The notes beneath the pieces were generated by a model. The model saw nothing but the letters and a program-made list of their open reading frames with translations. It made no database searches and was not told the DNA's origin. Position numbers and translations under genes: made by a program. From assembly GCF_039595935.1 (NCBI RefSeq), contig NZ_JBCNKR010000004.1, positions 1,301,001 to 1,365,000 on the forward strand: a stretch of DNA of 64,000 bases, read 5' to 3'. The DNA comes from Flavobacterium sp. (GTDB lineage: Bacteria > Bacteroidota > Bacteroidia > Flavobacteriales > Flavobacteriaceae). This document shows, piece by piece, positions 35,031 through 43,373 of this stretch (within the stretch, counting starts at the first letter, position 1; every line of letters starts with the position of its first letter).

Positions 35031-35834
35031 TTAGTCAGCGCCGCCGTCAACGCTGTCAAAAGTTTCTCTTTCTTTTGGTCTGATACTGTATTTTACTGAA
35101 ACCATAGGGCCGTAATAAACATCAAACTGGGTTCCGTTTGTTCGTAATTGCATCTGCCCAATAATTCCAGCTAAAAAATGAAGATTTGGTGTAATTCCGG
35201 CACTGTAGTAAACTGATAATCTGAAGATATCAAAATGCTCATCGGCATAATCTTTTGAAGCAAACTTGAGCATCAATTCTGTATAATATCCCAGATTTGG
35301 TGCCAGAAAAATAGGTTTTTCTTTTGTTTGACGAAGAAAATGATTGACACCGAATCTAGCTCTTAATCTGGGAATTGTCTGCGGAACGCCATTTCGGTCG
35401 TCAAAAAATTTGGTTTCAAAACGCACTTGTTCAAAAATAGATCCTTTTGGCATATCCTGAGAAAAAGTTCCCATTACAATCAGCCTGTTTTCGAGTGTTT
35501 CATAATTTCCGGCTTCTTCCACAGCATACTTTTGATTATGAGCATAACCCAGCCATAATTTTACTTTTTTAAACCCGGAATACATAATCCAGGGTCTTAC
35601 AACAACGCGCTGTGTGTACTCGAAAGGATTACCATTAGTATACGCTCCTTGTGTTACTAATTGAAAATCAACCTGTCCGCTCAAATGCCATTTATCGTAT
35701 ATCGGAAAAGCGATATCTCCTTCTTCAATAGACGCGGGAATAAAACCCATAGAATACGGAGCATCTTGTGCTTTTAAAAGTTGTACAGTAATTATACAAA
35801 ATAAAATGATGAAGCTTTTTTTAAATATGCTCAT
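35031..35834 (-). CDS. DUF2490-type outer-membrane beta-barrel protein
   Basis: The start is ATG at 35832-35834 (an upstream TTG is unlikely), giving 267 residues with a signal peptide ending VQLLKAQ. The rest consists of alternating amphipathic strands with aromatic girdles (WIMYSGFKKVKLWLGYAHNQKY, RLRARFGVNHFLRQ) and ends after a strand VSVKYSIRP with an acidic tail. This is the pattern of the DUF2490 family of small outer-membrane barrels with no known function. Monocistronic. Confidence 0.7.
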   Translation of the reverse strand: MSIFKKSFIILFCIITVQLLKAQDAPYSMGFIPASIEEGDIAFPIYDKWHLSGQVDFQLVTQGAYTNGNPFEYTQRVVVRPWIMYSGFKKVKLWLGYAHNQKYAVEEAGNYETLENRLIVMGTFSQDMPKGSIFEQVRFETKFFDDRNGVPQTIPRLRARFGVNHFLRQTKEKPIFLAPNLGYYTELMLKFASKDYADEHFDIFRLSVYYSAGITPNLHFLAGIIGQMQLRTNGTQFDVYYGPMVSVKYSIRPKERETFDSVDGGAD

Positions 35835-35953
35835 AAATCTCAATTTACCTATTTAAAGAAAATGTTTCTATACAGCGGTACAACAAAGATAAAAGCTCAT
35901 CCAGTTATGTTTAAAAGATTATAGGTTGCAGATTATAATATGAAACCAAGTTT

Positions 35954-36415
35954 TTATTGATTTTCATTTCTCTTTTTTGAAAAAGTAAGTTTTTCAATTT
36001 CTCTAAGAAACTCTGAATCAAATTCAGAATAAGCGCGCAAAGTATATTTTTCATCTCGTTCGTGCATTACCAGACGAATTTTCTGAACCATTAACCAAAT
36101 GGGTTCATAACGCTTATGTCCTAATAAATATTGAAGTTGTAAAATAGAAAATTTTCTTTTAGAAAGTGTCATTAATTCGATGCAGATCATCCAGTATTTT
36201 ATGGGCAGATTGGAGTTTTCCATAACAGTACCAGATCGAAGGCTGACTCTGTTTTTGCATTTTTTACATTGAAATTTCAAATCTACTCTTCTAAAAGTAT
36301 GTGAATCGTGTCCGCATTTTTTGCAAAACAAACCATTTTCGAGTCGTTTGTTTTTAAACTCCTCAATGCAGGTTTCTTCATCATTGTATTTTTCGAAGTA
36401 TTTCCGTAATTCCAT
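35954..36415 (-). CDS. IS1595-type transposase N-terminal zinc-ribbon protein, lacking the DDE domain
   Basis: The 153-residue protein has a zinc ribbon (CKKCGH around residue 32 and CKKCKN around 50), the segment VSLRSGTVMENSNLPIKYWM typical of IS1595-type transposases, and a helix-turn-helix-like stretch FSILQLQYLLGHKRYEPIWLMVQKIR. In complete transposases a DDE nuclease of about 150 residues follows; here the protein ends KLTFSKKRNENQ soon afterwards. I see no terminal inverted repeats or target duplication. It may be a domesticated DNA-binding protein or an old remnant that stays in frame. Confidence 0.65.
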   Translation of the reverse strand: MELRKYFEKYNDEETCIEEFKNKRLENGLFCKKCGHDSHTFRRVDLKFQCKKCKNRVSLRSGTVMENSNLPIKYWMICIELMTLSKRKFSILQLQYLLGHKRYEPIWLMVQKIRLVMHERDEKYTLRAYSEFDSEFLREIEKLTFSKKRNENQ

Positions 36416-36482
36416 TTATTAAAAATTGCTTTGAAAAATTAAATATAAAACAATCTGGATACATCAAAACTATAACAAACAA

Positions 36483-36516
36483 AAAAGAGGAAATTCAAAT
36501 ACGAAAATCCTCTTTT
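36483..36516 (-). terminator. Intrinsic terminator of the Roadblock-like gene
   Basis: AAAAGAGGA (36483-36491) / TCCTCTTTT (36508-36516), followed on the minus strand by a T-run. Confidence 0.7.
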
Positions 36517-36534
36517 AAAATTATAAAAGTATTA

Positions 36535-36912
36535 TTACAGTTTGTGGGCAATTTCTTTTTTGTATTTATTGAGTATAGATTTTGTCATACCTAAATTTGA
36601 TTTACTTGAATCTACTGCCAAATAAATAAAATATTCCTGATTGTCAGATACGTCTATAATATGAATTTGAGACGAAAGAGTAATCATGACATTATCGATT
36701 ACCTGACCTTGTAATTTTAAGGCTTTTATAGCATTCATTTCGGCTTTTACAACTTCCAGATTATATGCAGATGCAAGTTCGGGATCAAAGTCGCTTACGG
36801 CTGATTGAGAATAATATGACATTCCGCTATTAATTTCGGCTACAGAAACTGCGATAAAACCAGGTACATTTTTTTTGAGATCTTCTCCAAATTGTTTTAA
36901 AAAATCAGACAT
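36535..36912 (-). CDS. Roadblock/LC7-like small protein
   Basis: The 125-residue soluble protein has alternating strands and helices with LKKNVPGFIAVSVAEINSGMSYYS at the start and VMITLSSQIHIIDVSDNQEYFIYLAVDSSKSNLGMTKSILNKY at the end. This resembles the Roadblock/LC7 fold, in which the first helix and the central beta-sheet form a dimer that regulates small GTPases (for example MglB with MglA). No GTPase gene is adjacent, so the partner is unknown. A -7 box (complement of TAAATTTG at 36964-36971) lies upstream. Confidence 0.5.
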   Translation of the reverse strand: MSDFLKQFGEDLKKNVPGFIAVSVAEINSGMSYYSQSAVSDFDPELASAYNLEVVKAEMNAIKALKLQGQVIDNVMITLSSQIHIIDVSDNQEYFIYLAVDSSKSNLGMTKSILNKYKKEIAHKL

Positions 36913-37110
36913 AGTTTTTGGTATATTTTAAAGTTCTAAAAAGTTTTTTCTTGTGGATTTACACAAATTTATAGATCTGATTTTACTTAAATTATCCGCA
37001 ATGCGTACCTAATTTGTTTTTTTTATAAATACTTTTTCTTACGATAAAATAAAATTTGTAATAAAACTCCTTACTTACAGATTTTGAATAAGTTAGAAAA
37101 TATCATGTAT

Positions 37111-37149
37111 AAAAAAAGGGAAAGATATTTAACAATCTTTCCCTTTTTT
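37111..37149 (-). terminator. Intrinsic terminator of the TonB receptor gene
   Basis: AAAAAAAGGGAAAGAT (37111-37126) / ATCTTTCCCTTTTTT (37135-37149), with a T-run on the minus strand. Confidence 0.8.
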
Positions 37150-37169
37150 ATAACTAACTCTTTTATAAT

Positions 37170-39035
37170 TTAAAAAGTAACAAATTTTGCTCCTAAACTA
37201 AACCATCTTGCCGGTAAAGGAAATGCTCCAACTTCATAATATGTAGTATTAAATATATTTTGAGCATCAATGAAAATTGTAAATTTCTTGATAGACTGAC
37301 TAATTCTCGCATCATTAATCCAGTAAGAAGCTCCGGTAACTCTTTCGTTAAAACGGGTTGCCAGTAAAACTGAAAAATCTTTGTGCTGAAAATCTATTGT
37401 ATTGGTTACCTGATGCTTTAAAGATGAAATTAAATATTTAGAATATGGTTCCGGGCGTGTATCTTTAAATTTAGAATCCAGGTAAGAATATCCTAAAGTG
37501 AAATTCAATTTAGAATCATTAGAAAAATTAACACTATACGATCCGCGCATATTGATTCCGTTTGTAATTAAATCTCCATAATTCTGACTTTGCCACGGCA
37601 CAGTTGTTACCATTCTGGTCCAGTCGATGTAATTGCTTATTTCTCTGTAAAAATAATTAGCGTTTAAGCTTAAAGATTTTCTGTTGAATTTAAATCCGAA
37701 TTCTGTTTGAAAAGCATTTTCAGAAACCAAATCAGGATTTCCGATATTTCCCGGACGCTGATTCAAGTACAAGTCTGTAAACGAAGGAATCCTTTGACTA
37801 GTCCCCACATTAGCAATAACCTTAAACTCGTTTGTCAACTCGTAACTCGCATCAAGTCCTGGATAAATTTGCCATTTATAATCTGAATTATAATTTAAAT
37901 ATGTTCCTAAATTCACATTTAATTTCTCAAAAAAAGACGTTCTGTATTCTGCATAAAGTCCCACATTTTCACGGTCGTGATCACCAATATTAGACGAATG
38001 AATATCTTCGTTTCTAAATTCGGCCCCAAAACCAATTTCTCCATTTTCTGTTTTGATCGAAGAATTCAGTTCTGCCGCAATAGAATTGGTATAATGCTGA
38101 CTTCTTCCAACATTTAAATTATTATTTCCTAAATATCTGTAATCGTCATAATTATATCTGTACGTAACTCTTGGCATAATTTTCCAATTGTTTGTAATAG
38201 AATGTTTAGACTGAATATTAGCAAAAGTTGTCTGCACAATTTCGGTAGAATTCTTATCGCCAGGGGCTGCATAAAATCCGTTTGCACCAAATCCGTTTTT
38301 TACATAACCAAACGAACCTAAAATTTCATTAGAATCATTGATTTGAACATTTCCCTGATACAAGATTTTATTGTTTTCAAATCCTGTATTATAGCGGTAT
38401 CCGTTGCTTTTATCGTGAGATGCAAAAATAGAATGCTGTTGTTTTTCTTTTCCTAAAACAGCTCCAACCTGAACTCCAGTCCCAAAAAATGTATCTCCGG
38501 TATCGTCAGAATCTTTTTCAAAATTAGAACCTGCGTAAGTACTCAATAAAACTCCTGATTTTGTTGGCTTTTTAGTAATAATATTAATCGCTCCCGTTAA
38601 GCTGTTGATTCCGAAGATTCTCGCAGCCGGACCACGCAAAACTTCGATTCTCTCAATTGCTTCGACCGGAAGAGGCAGGTTAAGCATATTATGAGCCGTT
38701 TGAGAGTCAATTATTTTCGCGCCATTTAACAAAACAACAGTCTGCTCAAAACTTCCTCCGTCTACGCTTATATCGGCCTGTCCTCCAAAAGGTCCTCTTT
38801 GTCTGATATCAACTCCGTTTGCATATTGCAAAACTTCCTGAAGCGTTCTTCCCGGTAATTTTTTAATCGTTTCGTTACTAATAACATAAACGTTTCTGTT
38901 TTGTTTTGAAATTGGCGTGCTTAAACGGTTTTCATGAATAATTACCTCATCAATTTCTATAATAGAATCCCTTTTTGTCTGGGCGTAAAAGTTGGTACAT
39001 ATTAATGCTGTAATAGCAAAATAGATTTTTTTCAT
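37170..39035 (-). CDS. TonB-dependent outer-membrane receptor (BtuB-like size)
   Basis: The 621-residue protein has a signal peptide ending NFYAQ, a plug domain (IIEIDEVIIHENRL as TonB box region, then IERIEVLRGPAARIFGINSLTGAINIITK at about 125-153) and a 22-strand barrel ending in a C-terminal Phe (LGAKFVTF). It lacks the carboxypeptidase-like extension of SusC proteins, so it resembles receptors for vitamins or metal complexes. The ligand is unknown. It is divergent from a MocR-type gene with only 67 bases between, which strongly suggests control by that regulator. Confidence 0.85.
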   Translation of the reverse strand: MKKIYFAITALICTNFYAQTKRDSIIEIDEVIIHENRLSTPISKQNRNVYVISNETIKKLPGRTLQEVLQYANGVDIRQRGPFGGQADISVDGGSFEQTVVLLNGAKIIDSQTAHNMLNLPLPVEAIERIEVLRGPAARIFGINSLTGAINIITKKPTKSGVLLSTYAGSNFEKDSDDTGDTFFGTGVQVGAVLGKEKQQHSIFASHDKSNGYRYNTGFENNKILYQGNVQINDSNEILGSFGYVKNGFGANGFYAAPGDKNSTEIVQTTFANIQSKHSITNNWKIMPRVTYRYNYDDYRYLGNNNLNVGRSQHYTNSIAAELNSSIKTENGEIGFGAEFRNEDIHSSNIGDHDRENVGLYAEYRTSFFEKLNVNLGTYLNYNSDYKWQIYPGLDASYELTNEFKVIANVGTSQRIPSFTDLYLNQRPGNIGNPDLVSENAFQTEFGFKFNRKSLSLNANYFYREISNYIDWTRMVTTVPWQSQNYGDLITNGINMRGSYSVNFSNDSKLNFTLGYSYLDSKFKDTRPEPYSKYLISSLKHQVTNTIDFQHKDFSVLLATRFNERVTGASYWINDARISQSIKKFTIFIDAQNIFNTTYYEVGAFPLPARWFSLGAKFVTF

Positions 39036-39054
39036 TCTGGTTTTAATTTTTTTG

Positions 39055-39078
39055 CAAAAGTAGTACCTTGCCGTACTA
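39055..39078 (-). promoter_or_regulatory. Receptor -7 box and adjoining palindromic operator
   Basis: The minus-strand -7 box TACTTTTG (complement at 39055-39062) lies 20 bases before the receptor start. It overlaps by two bases a perfect palindrome TAGTAC-N6-GTACTA (39061-39078) located where the -33 region would be. The divergent regulator gene starts at 39103, so this palindrome is a natural binding site for it. Confidence 0.5.
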
Positions 39079-39102
39079 ATAAAGTATACCAGTTTTATAA
39101 TT

Positions 39103-40584
39103 ATGAGTGGTCCGGTTCAAATTCCTTTTCAAAGTTTTATTCGGCTTAAGCCGGAAGAAAACACGGCAATTTATCTTCAGATCGTTTTTGAATTTATAAA
39201 AGCAATACAAACCGGATTTCTTCCCGAAGGAACAAAATTACCGGGAACTCGCATTTTATGTAAACTTTTGTCTGTAAACCGAAATACTTTAATAAAAGCG
39301 TTTCAGGATTTAGAATCGCAGGGCTGGATTGAAACGCTTCCCAACAAAGGAACTTTTATTCTTTCTCAGCATAAACAAAAAATTAGTGAAGATTTTATAA
39401 TTGAAAAGGGAAATAAAACAGAAGAAGTTAACATTGGTTTTGAATTCAGACGTTCAACTATTCTTGAAAATCCTACCGAAAAAAGTAATCTTACTTATCA
39501 ATTTAATGACGGAATGCCGGATTTAAGATTGGTTCAAAATGATATTTTGGCACGCCTGTATGTTTCAAAATTAAAAAGACAAAAAACTTCAAAAACATAC
39601 GAACAGATTCAAATTCGGTCGCATTTCAATTTTAAAATCCATTTTTCAAATTACTTAAACCTTACGCGCGGTTTACGCATTTCTACTGCAGATTTATTGA
39701 CAACAAGCAGTCATGAAATTAGTTTGTATCTGGTTACAAAAGTGCTGATTTCTCCAGGTGATAAAGTGGTTGTGGCTTCTCCGGGATATTATATTTCAAA
39801 CATGACGCTGACCAATACCGGAGCGCAGATTATTACAATTCCCGTCGATCAGGACGGAATTGATACGAATCGATTAAAAGAAATTTGTGAAGAAACCAAA
39901 ATCAGGGTTTTATATCTGACTTCTAATTATAATTATCCAACAACTATTTCTTTAAGTGCCAAAAGAAGAAAAGAATTACTGGAACTTGCCAATCAATATG
40001 GTTTTGTGATTCTGGAAGATGATTACGATTTTGATTTCCATTATGATAATAATCCAATTTTGCCTTTGGCGGCTTTTGATTCGAATCAAAAAGTGGTTTA
40101 TATCGGTTCGTTTGGAAGATCACTTCCATCCGGATTTAGTTATGGATTTGTGGCCGCTCCTCCCGAATTTATTTCTGAATTAGAAAAACATCAAAATATT
40201 CTCGAACCAGGAATTGACGTTCTCAAAGAACAGGTTTTAACGGAATGGATTAACGAAGGCGAAGTGCACAGGCTTTCGAAAAAAAATAAAAAAATCTACA
40301 AAGAACGCCGCGATTATTTTGTTTCCTTATTGAATGAAAAACTGAAAGGCAAAATTAAATTTAAAGTTCCTGCAAGAGGTTTGGCGGTTTGGATTGAATG
40401 GCTTGATAAATTTAATTTGATTACGCTGCAAAAAGAATGCGCCAAAAATGATTTGTTTCTGCCCAAAACCATTTTATATCAAACTAAAGATTTAACCGCC
40501 ACAAGATTGGGTTTTGGACATTTAGAAAAAGAGGAAATGGAAAAAGCTGTTTCTATTTTGTGTAAATCTATCGAAGCTATTTAG
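39103..40584 (+). CDS. MocR/GabR-type regulator (GntR helix-turn-helix fused to an aminotransferase fold), PLP lysine replaced
   Basis: The 493-residue protein has an N-terminal GntR winged helix (about 20-90: AIQTGFLPEGTKLPGTRILCKLLSVNRNTLIKAFQDLESQGWIE) and a fold-type I aminotransferase domain (about 130-490) with SPGYYISNMTL, TSNYNYPTTISLS and ILEDDYDFDF. In MocR proteins the PLP lysine lies in a motif like GTFSKTL; here the aligned segment is GSFGRSL, with Arg339 (AGA, 40117-40119) in that position. The protein therefore probably cannot form the usual internal aldimine. It is divergent from a TonB receptor that it likely regulates. Confidence 0.82.
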   Translation: MSGPVQIPFQSFIRLKPEENTAIYLQIVFEFIKAIQTGFLPEGTKLPGTRILCKLLSVNRNTLIKAFQDLESQGWIETLPNKGTFILSQHKQKISEDFIIEKGNKTEEVNIGFEFRRSTILENPTEKSNLTYQFNDGMPDLRLVQNDILARLYVSKLKRQKTSKTYEQIQIRSHFNFKIHFSNYLNLTRGLRISTADLLTTSSHEISLYLVTKVLISPGDKVVVASPGYYISNMTLTNTGAQIITIPVDQDGIDTNRLKEICEETKIRVLYLTSNYNYPTTISLSAKRRKELLELANQYGFVILEDDYDFDFHYDNNPILPLAAFDSNQKVVYIGSFGRSLPSGFSYGFVAAPPEFISELEKHQNILEPGIDVLKEQVLTEWINEGEVHRLSKKNKKIYKERRDYFVSLLNEKLKGKIKFKVPARGLAVWIEWLDKFNLITLQKECAKNDLFLPKTILYQTKDLTATRLGFGHLEKEEMEKAVSILCKSIEAI

Positions 40585-40604
40585 TCATTTTAAAAACTAT
40601 ACAA

Positions 40605-40637
40605 AAAAGCCTGTAAATTCGGGATTTACAGGCTTTT
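40605..40637. terminator. Bidirectional terminator with GCCTGTAAAT stem
   Basis: AAAAGCCTGTAAAT (40605-40618) / ATTTACAGGCTTTT (40624-40637), a perfect 14-bp stem with a 5-base loop between the MocR gene and the converging GH109 operon end. Confidence 0.85.
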
Positions 40638-40688
40638 GGATAACTAACAATATTAACACTAAAAAACTAAATGCCCATTTAATAAGTT

Positions 40689-42059
40689 TTATTTAGAAAA
40701 CTCAACTGTATTTAATTTTTTCCAGCTTCCGCGTGTAAAATCCGGAATTTCAACCGGAGCCGAATTGTTGTCTAAAGAGATTTCTGTTAACGGACTTAAG
40801 CAAGACCATTCCGCTAAATCGTAAACGTCCATATCAAGCGGAAGTCCTTTTTGCAGACAATAAAACATTCTGTAATCCATAATAAAATCCATTCCGCCGT
40901 GACCTCCTACTTTTTTAGCCAGTTCTTCGATATCTTTTACGATTGGATTTTTATATTTTTCCATTAAAATCTTTTTTACATCTTCAGAAACATATTCTTC
41001 GGCATTAAGATTTTGATAGTTTTTAGCAATTTCTGCTCCGGCTTCTTTGGCATCAATTGCATAACCTTCTACCGGATACTTATTAGCAAAACCTTTTGTT
41101 CCAGATAATTGATACATTCTGCTGTAAGGTCTCGGACTTGTAACATCATGCTGAATCTGGATTGTTTTTCCCATTTCGGTACGAATCATCGTCATTGTGT
41201 GATCTCCATTTCTGAAATCGGTTACGACTTCTCCTGTTTTTTCTTTTATAAAAGCCGGATTTCCAACTGCTTTTGTATCCATAGAAACCAGAAAATTCAT
41301 TTTATCTCCTCTGTGAATATTTAGTGCTAAACAAGCAGGTCCCATTCCGTGTGTTGGGTAAATATCTCCTCTGTGTTTACGGTTGTAATCCATTCTCCAG
41401 TTGTTCCAGTAATTTCCCCAATATGGCTGCAATCCATGAATATAAGAACCTTCTGCGTGAAGAATTTCTCCGAACACTCCTTGTTGCGCCATGTTTAATG
41501 TTGTCAATTCGAAGAAATCATACACACAATTTTCCAGCATCATGCAGTGTTTACGTGTTTTTTCTGAAGTATCGATAATGTCCCAGATTTCGCTCATGGT
41601 TAAAGCTCCCGGAACTTCTACAGCTACGTGTTTTCCGTCTTTCATGGCCTGCACTGCAATATTAGCGTGGTGTTTCCAGTCGGTTACAATATAAACCAAA
41701 TCAACGTTATCTAGTTTTGTTACTTTTTTCCAGGCATCTTCTCCAAAAAATTCCTGTGCTTTTGGTGCTCCAAGTTTGGCCAAAGTATCGTTTGCTGCTT
41801 TTGTTCTTTCTTCAAGCATATCGCATAAGGCTACAATTTCTACTCCGGGAACATGCGGAATACGTCCTACGGCTCCCGTACCGCGCATTCCCAGACCAAT
41901 AACTGCTACACGTACATGCGGAATTGCTGGTGTTGCCAAACGTAAAACATCGGTTTGCCCTTTGTCTCTTTTTGGTGTTTTGGTTTTAATAAGCTGCGCC
42001 GATGTATCGCAGACTTTGAATAGCAAAAATGCTAGTAATAAAATTTTTAAGCTTTTCAT
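40689..42059 (-). CDS. GH109-type alpha-N-acetylgalactosaminidase (Gfo/Idh/MocA fold)
   Basis: The 456-residue protein has a signal peptide ending CDTSAQ, an NAD-binding Rossmann domain (VRVAVIGLGMRGTGAVGRI, about 49-67) and a C-terminal domain with GGHGGMDFIMDYRM (about 387-400) and SRPYSRMYQLSGTKG. This is the pattern of GH109 glycosidases, which use NAD+ in an elimination/redox mechanism to release alpha-GalNAc. Proteins of this size with a signal peptide are typical of family GH109 rather than of cytoplasmic dehydrogenases. It is the last gene of the SusCD operon, 58 bases after the acetyltransferase, and probably works in the periplasm. Confidence 0.82.
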   Translation of the reverse strand: MKSLKILLLAFLLFKVCDTSAQLIKTKTPKRDKGQTDVLRLATPAIPHVRVAVIGLGMRGTGAVGRIPHVPGVEIVALCDMLEERTKAANDTLAKLGAPKAQEFFGEDAWKKVTKLDNVDLVYIVTDWKHHANIAVQAMKDGKHVAVEVPGALTMSEIWDIIDTSEKTRKHCMMLENCVYDFFELTTLNMAQQGVFGEILHAEGSYIHGLQPYWGNYWNNWRMDYNRKHRGDIYPTHGMGPACLALNIHRGDKMNFLVSMDTKAVGNPAFIKEKTGEVVTDFRNGDHTMTMIRTEMGKTIQIQHDVTSPRPYSRMYQLSGTKGFANKYPVEGYAIDAKEAGAEIAKNYQNLNAEEYVSEDVKKILMEKYKNPIVKDIEELAKKVGGHGGMDFIMDYRMFYCLQKGLPLDMDVYDLAEWSCLSPLTEISLDNNSAPVEIPDFTRGSWKKLNTVEFSK

Positions 42060-42117
42060 TTTGTTTATTTTAATGATATTTTTTGTTTGAACGTTTTATT
42101 TGTAACCATTTGTTTTA

Positions 42118-43215
42118 TTACACTTTTATATAGGTTTTGTTTTTGTGCATATACCAAAGTATGAAATAAAGAATTCCAAAACCGGCCAAGTCGCAAAATG
42201 CGTCATAATAAGCGCCTGTAAATTGCTCAAACCCAAAAAAAATCTGCTTGGCTATTAAGGAGAAATTAAAAACATGCGACCCAACATAAGCTGCAATTGC
42301 ATTTAGACCAATTACTCTAAATGGATAAGCCCATTTTGTATAACCCTGAACGTCGACAACCCAATAGAATAAAGCTAATAAAACAAAGCTGATTCCTGAT
42401 GAAAAAATTACAAATGAACTTGTCCATATTTTTTTGATAATGGGATGCCAGATACCAATTATTAATGACAGAATAATTGCAGTTACTCCGATTAAGAAAA
42501 GGTAAAGTGCTATTTTTTTTCTTGAAAGAGAAGATAATAGCAATTCTCCGGCAAACAATCCTGATAATGTTGTGGCTGTAAATCCTAAACCTGTTAAAAG
42601 CCAGGAATACTGCGTTTGATCGTAAAATGGTCCGAAAACCTGCTGATCGATAAATATTGGGAGATTTTTTTCTGGTAATAATTCGAAATTGTGACCAAAG
42701 TAGCTCGGAATTGATAATAATACGGCGTATAAAACAAGGCAAATTATAAAAAAGATATATCTTCCTCTTTTTGATAAATTCAAATAAGCGATGCACGAAA
42801 ATAAATAGCCTACTGCAATGGCCTGAAGCGTATTGCTAAAAATGTGAAATTTTGAAATATTTAGTTCAAGAAGATTTCCCTGCACAATCCATCCCAATAT
42901 AAACAGCACGACAAATCGTTTTAAAATGTGTCGGTATAATTTAAAATCTGAATACGTTTCTTTGCTTCTTTTTCCTAATGAAAACGGAATTACAACACCA
43001 ACAACAAATAAGAATAAAGGCATTATAACGTCATATAAATGAAAACCAATCCATTCCGGATGCTCAAATTGGTCGGCAAGTGTTTTTGTTAAACTTGTAT
43101 TTGCTGCAGTATTCAAATTATAGAAAAATCGGTCTGCCACTATAATCATCAATAGATCAAATCCTCGCAGTACGTCTACCGACATTAATCGGTTATTTGC
43201 AATTGTTTTAGTCAT
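42118..43215 (-). CDS. HGSNAT-like membrane acetyltransferase (DUF5009/DUF1624)
   Basis: The 365-residue protein has about ten membrane helices and starts RLMSVDVLRGFDLLMIIV, then HLYDVIMPLFLFVVGVVIPFSLGKR. These are hallmarks of the heparan-alpha-glucosaminide N-acetyltransferase family, which carries acetyl groups from cytosolic acetyl-CoA across the membrane to a terminal amino sugar. It lies between a PKD lipoprotein and a GH109 gene in an amino-sugar operon. A role in N-acetylating a terminal hexosamine before GH109 cleavage is my inference. Hairpins precede its start codon. Confidence 0.78.
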   Translation of the reverse strand: MTKTIANNRLMSVDVLRGFDLLMIIVADRFFYNLNTAANTSLTKTLADQFEHPEWIGFHLYDVIMPLFLFVVGVVIPFSLGKRSKETYSDFKLYRHILKRFVVLFILGWIVQGNLLELNISKFHIFSNTLQAIAVGYLFSCIAYLNLSKRGRYIFFIICLVLYAVLLSIPSYFGHNFELLPEKNLPIFIDQQVFGPFYDQTQYSWLLTGLGFTATTLSGLFAGELLLSSLSRKKIALYLFLIGVTAIILSLIIGIWHPIIKKIWTSSFVIFSSGISFVLLALFYWVVDVQGYTKWAYPFRVIGLNAIAAYVGSHVFNFSLIAKQIFFGFEQFTGAYYDAFCDLAGFGILYFILWYMHKNKTYIKV

Positions 43216-43234
43216 ATTCTCAATTTCTTTTTTT

Positions 43235-43366
43235 AATAATCCCGGATTATATTTAATTGACCGGGATTATTTTAATTATGTAAACTCGATAGCTTATGCC
43301 ATTTGGCTTAAAAAATTAATCTCCAAAAAACTCTTCGCCAAATGGCACATTTTGATCGGCTATCGA
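43235..43366 (-). promoter_or_regulatory. Intercistronic hairpins between the PKD and acetyltransferase genes
   Basis: Two structures lie in this gap. The first in transcription order has outer arms TCGATAGC (43287-43294) / GCTATCGA (43359-43366) and inner arms TGCCATTTGGC (43297-43307) / GCCAAATGGCA (43337-43347). The second is a perfect 11-bp pair AATAATCCCGG (43235-43245) / CCGGGATTATT (43261-43271). They may partly terminate or stabilise the mRNA. Confidence 0.6.
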
Positions 43367-43373
43367 TGACAAA

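Noticed and set aside
42317..42796. 160-codon open frame on the same strand in another frame of the acetyltransferase gene
   Set aside because: It lies wholly within a well-supported gene and has a composition typical of an out-of-frame reading.
43343..43358. TGGCACATTTTGATCG as a sigma-54 promoter
   Set aside because: The -12 element is missing at the required GG-N10 spacing; the TGGCA is part of a hairpin arm.
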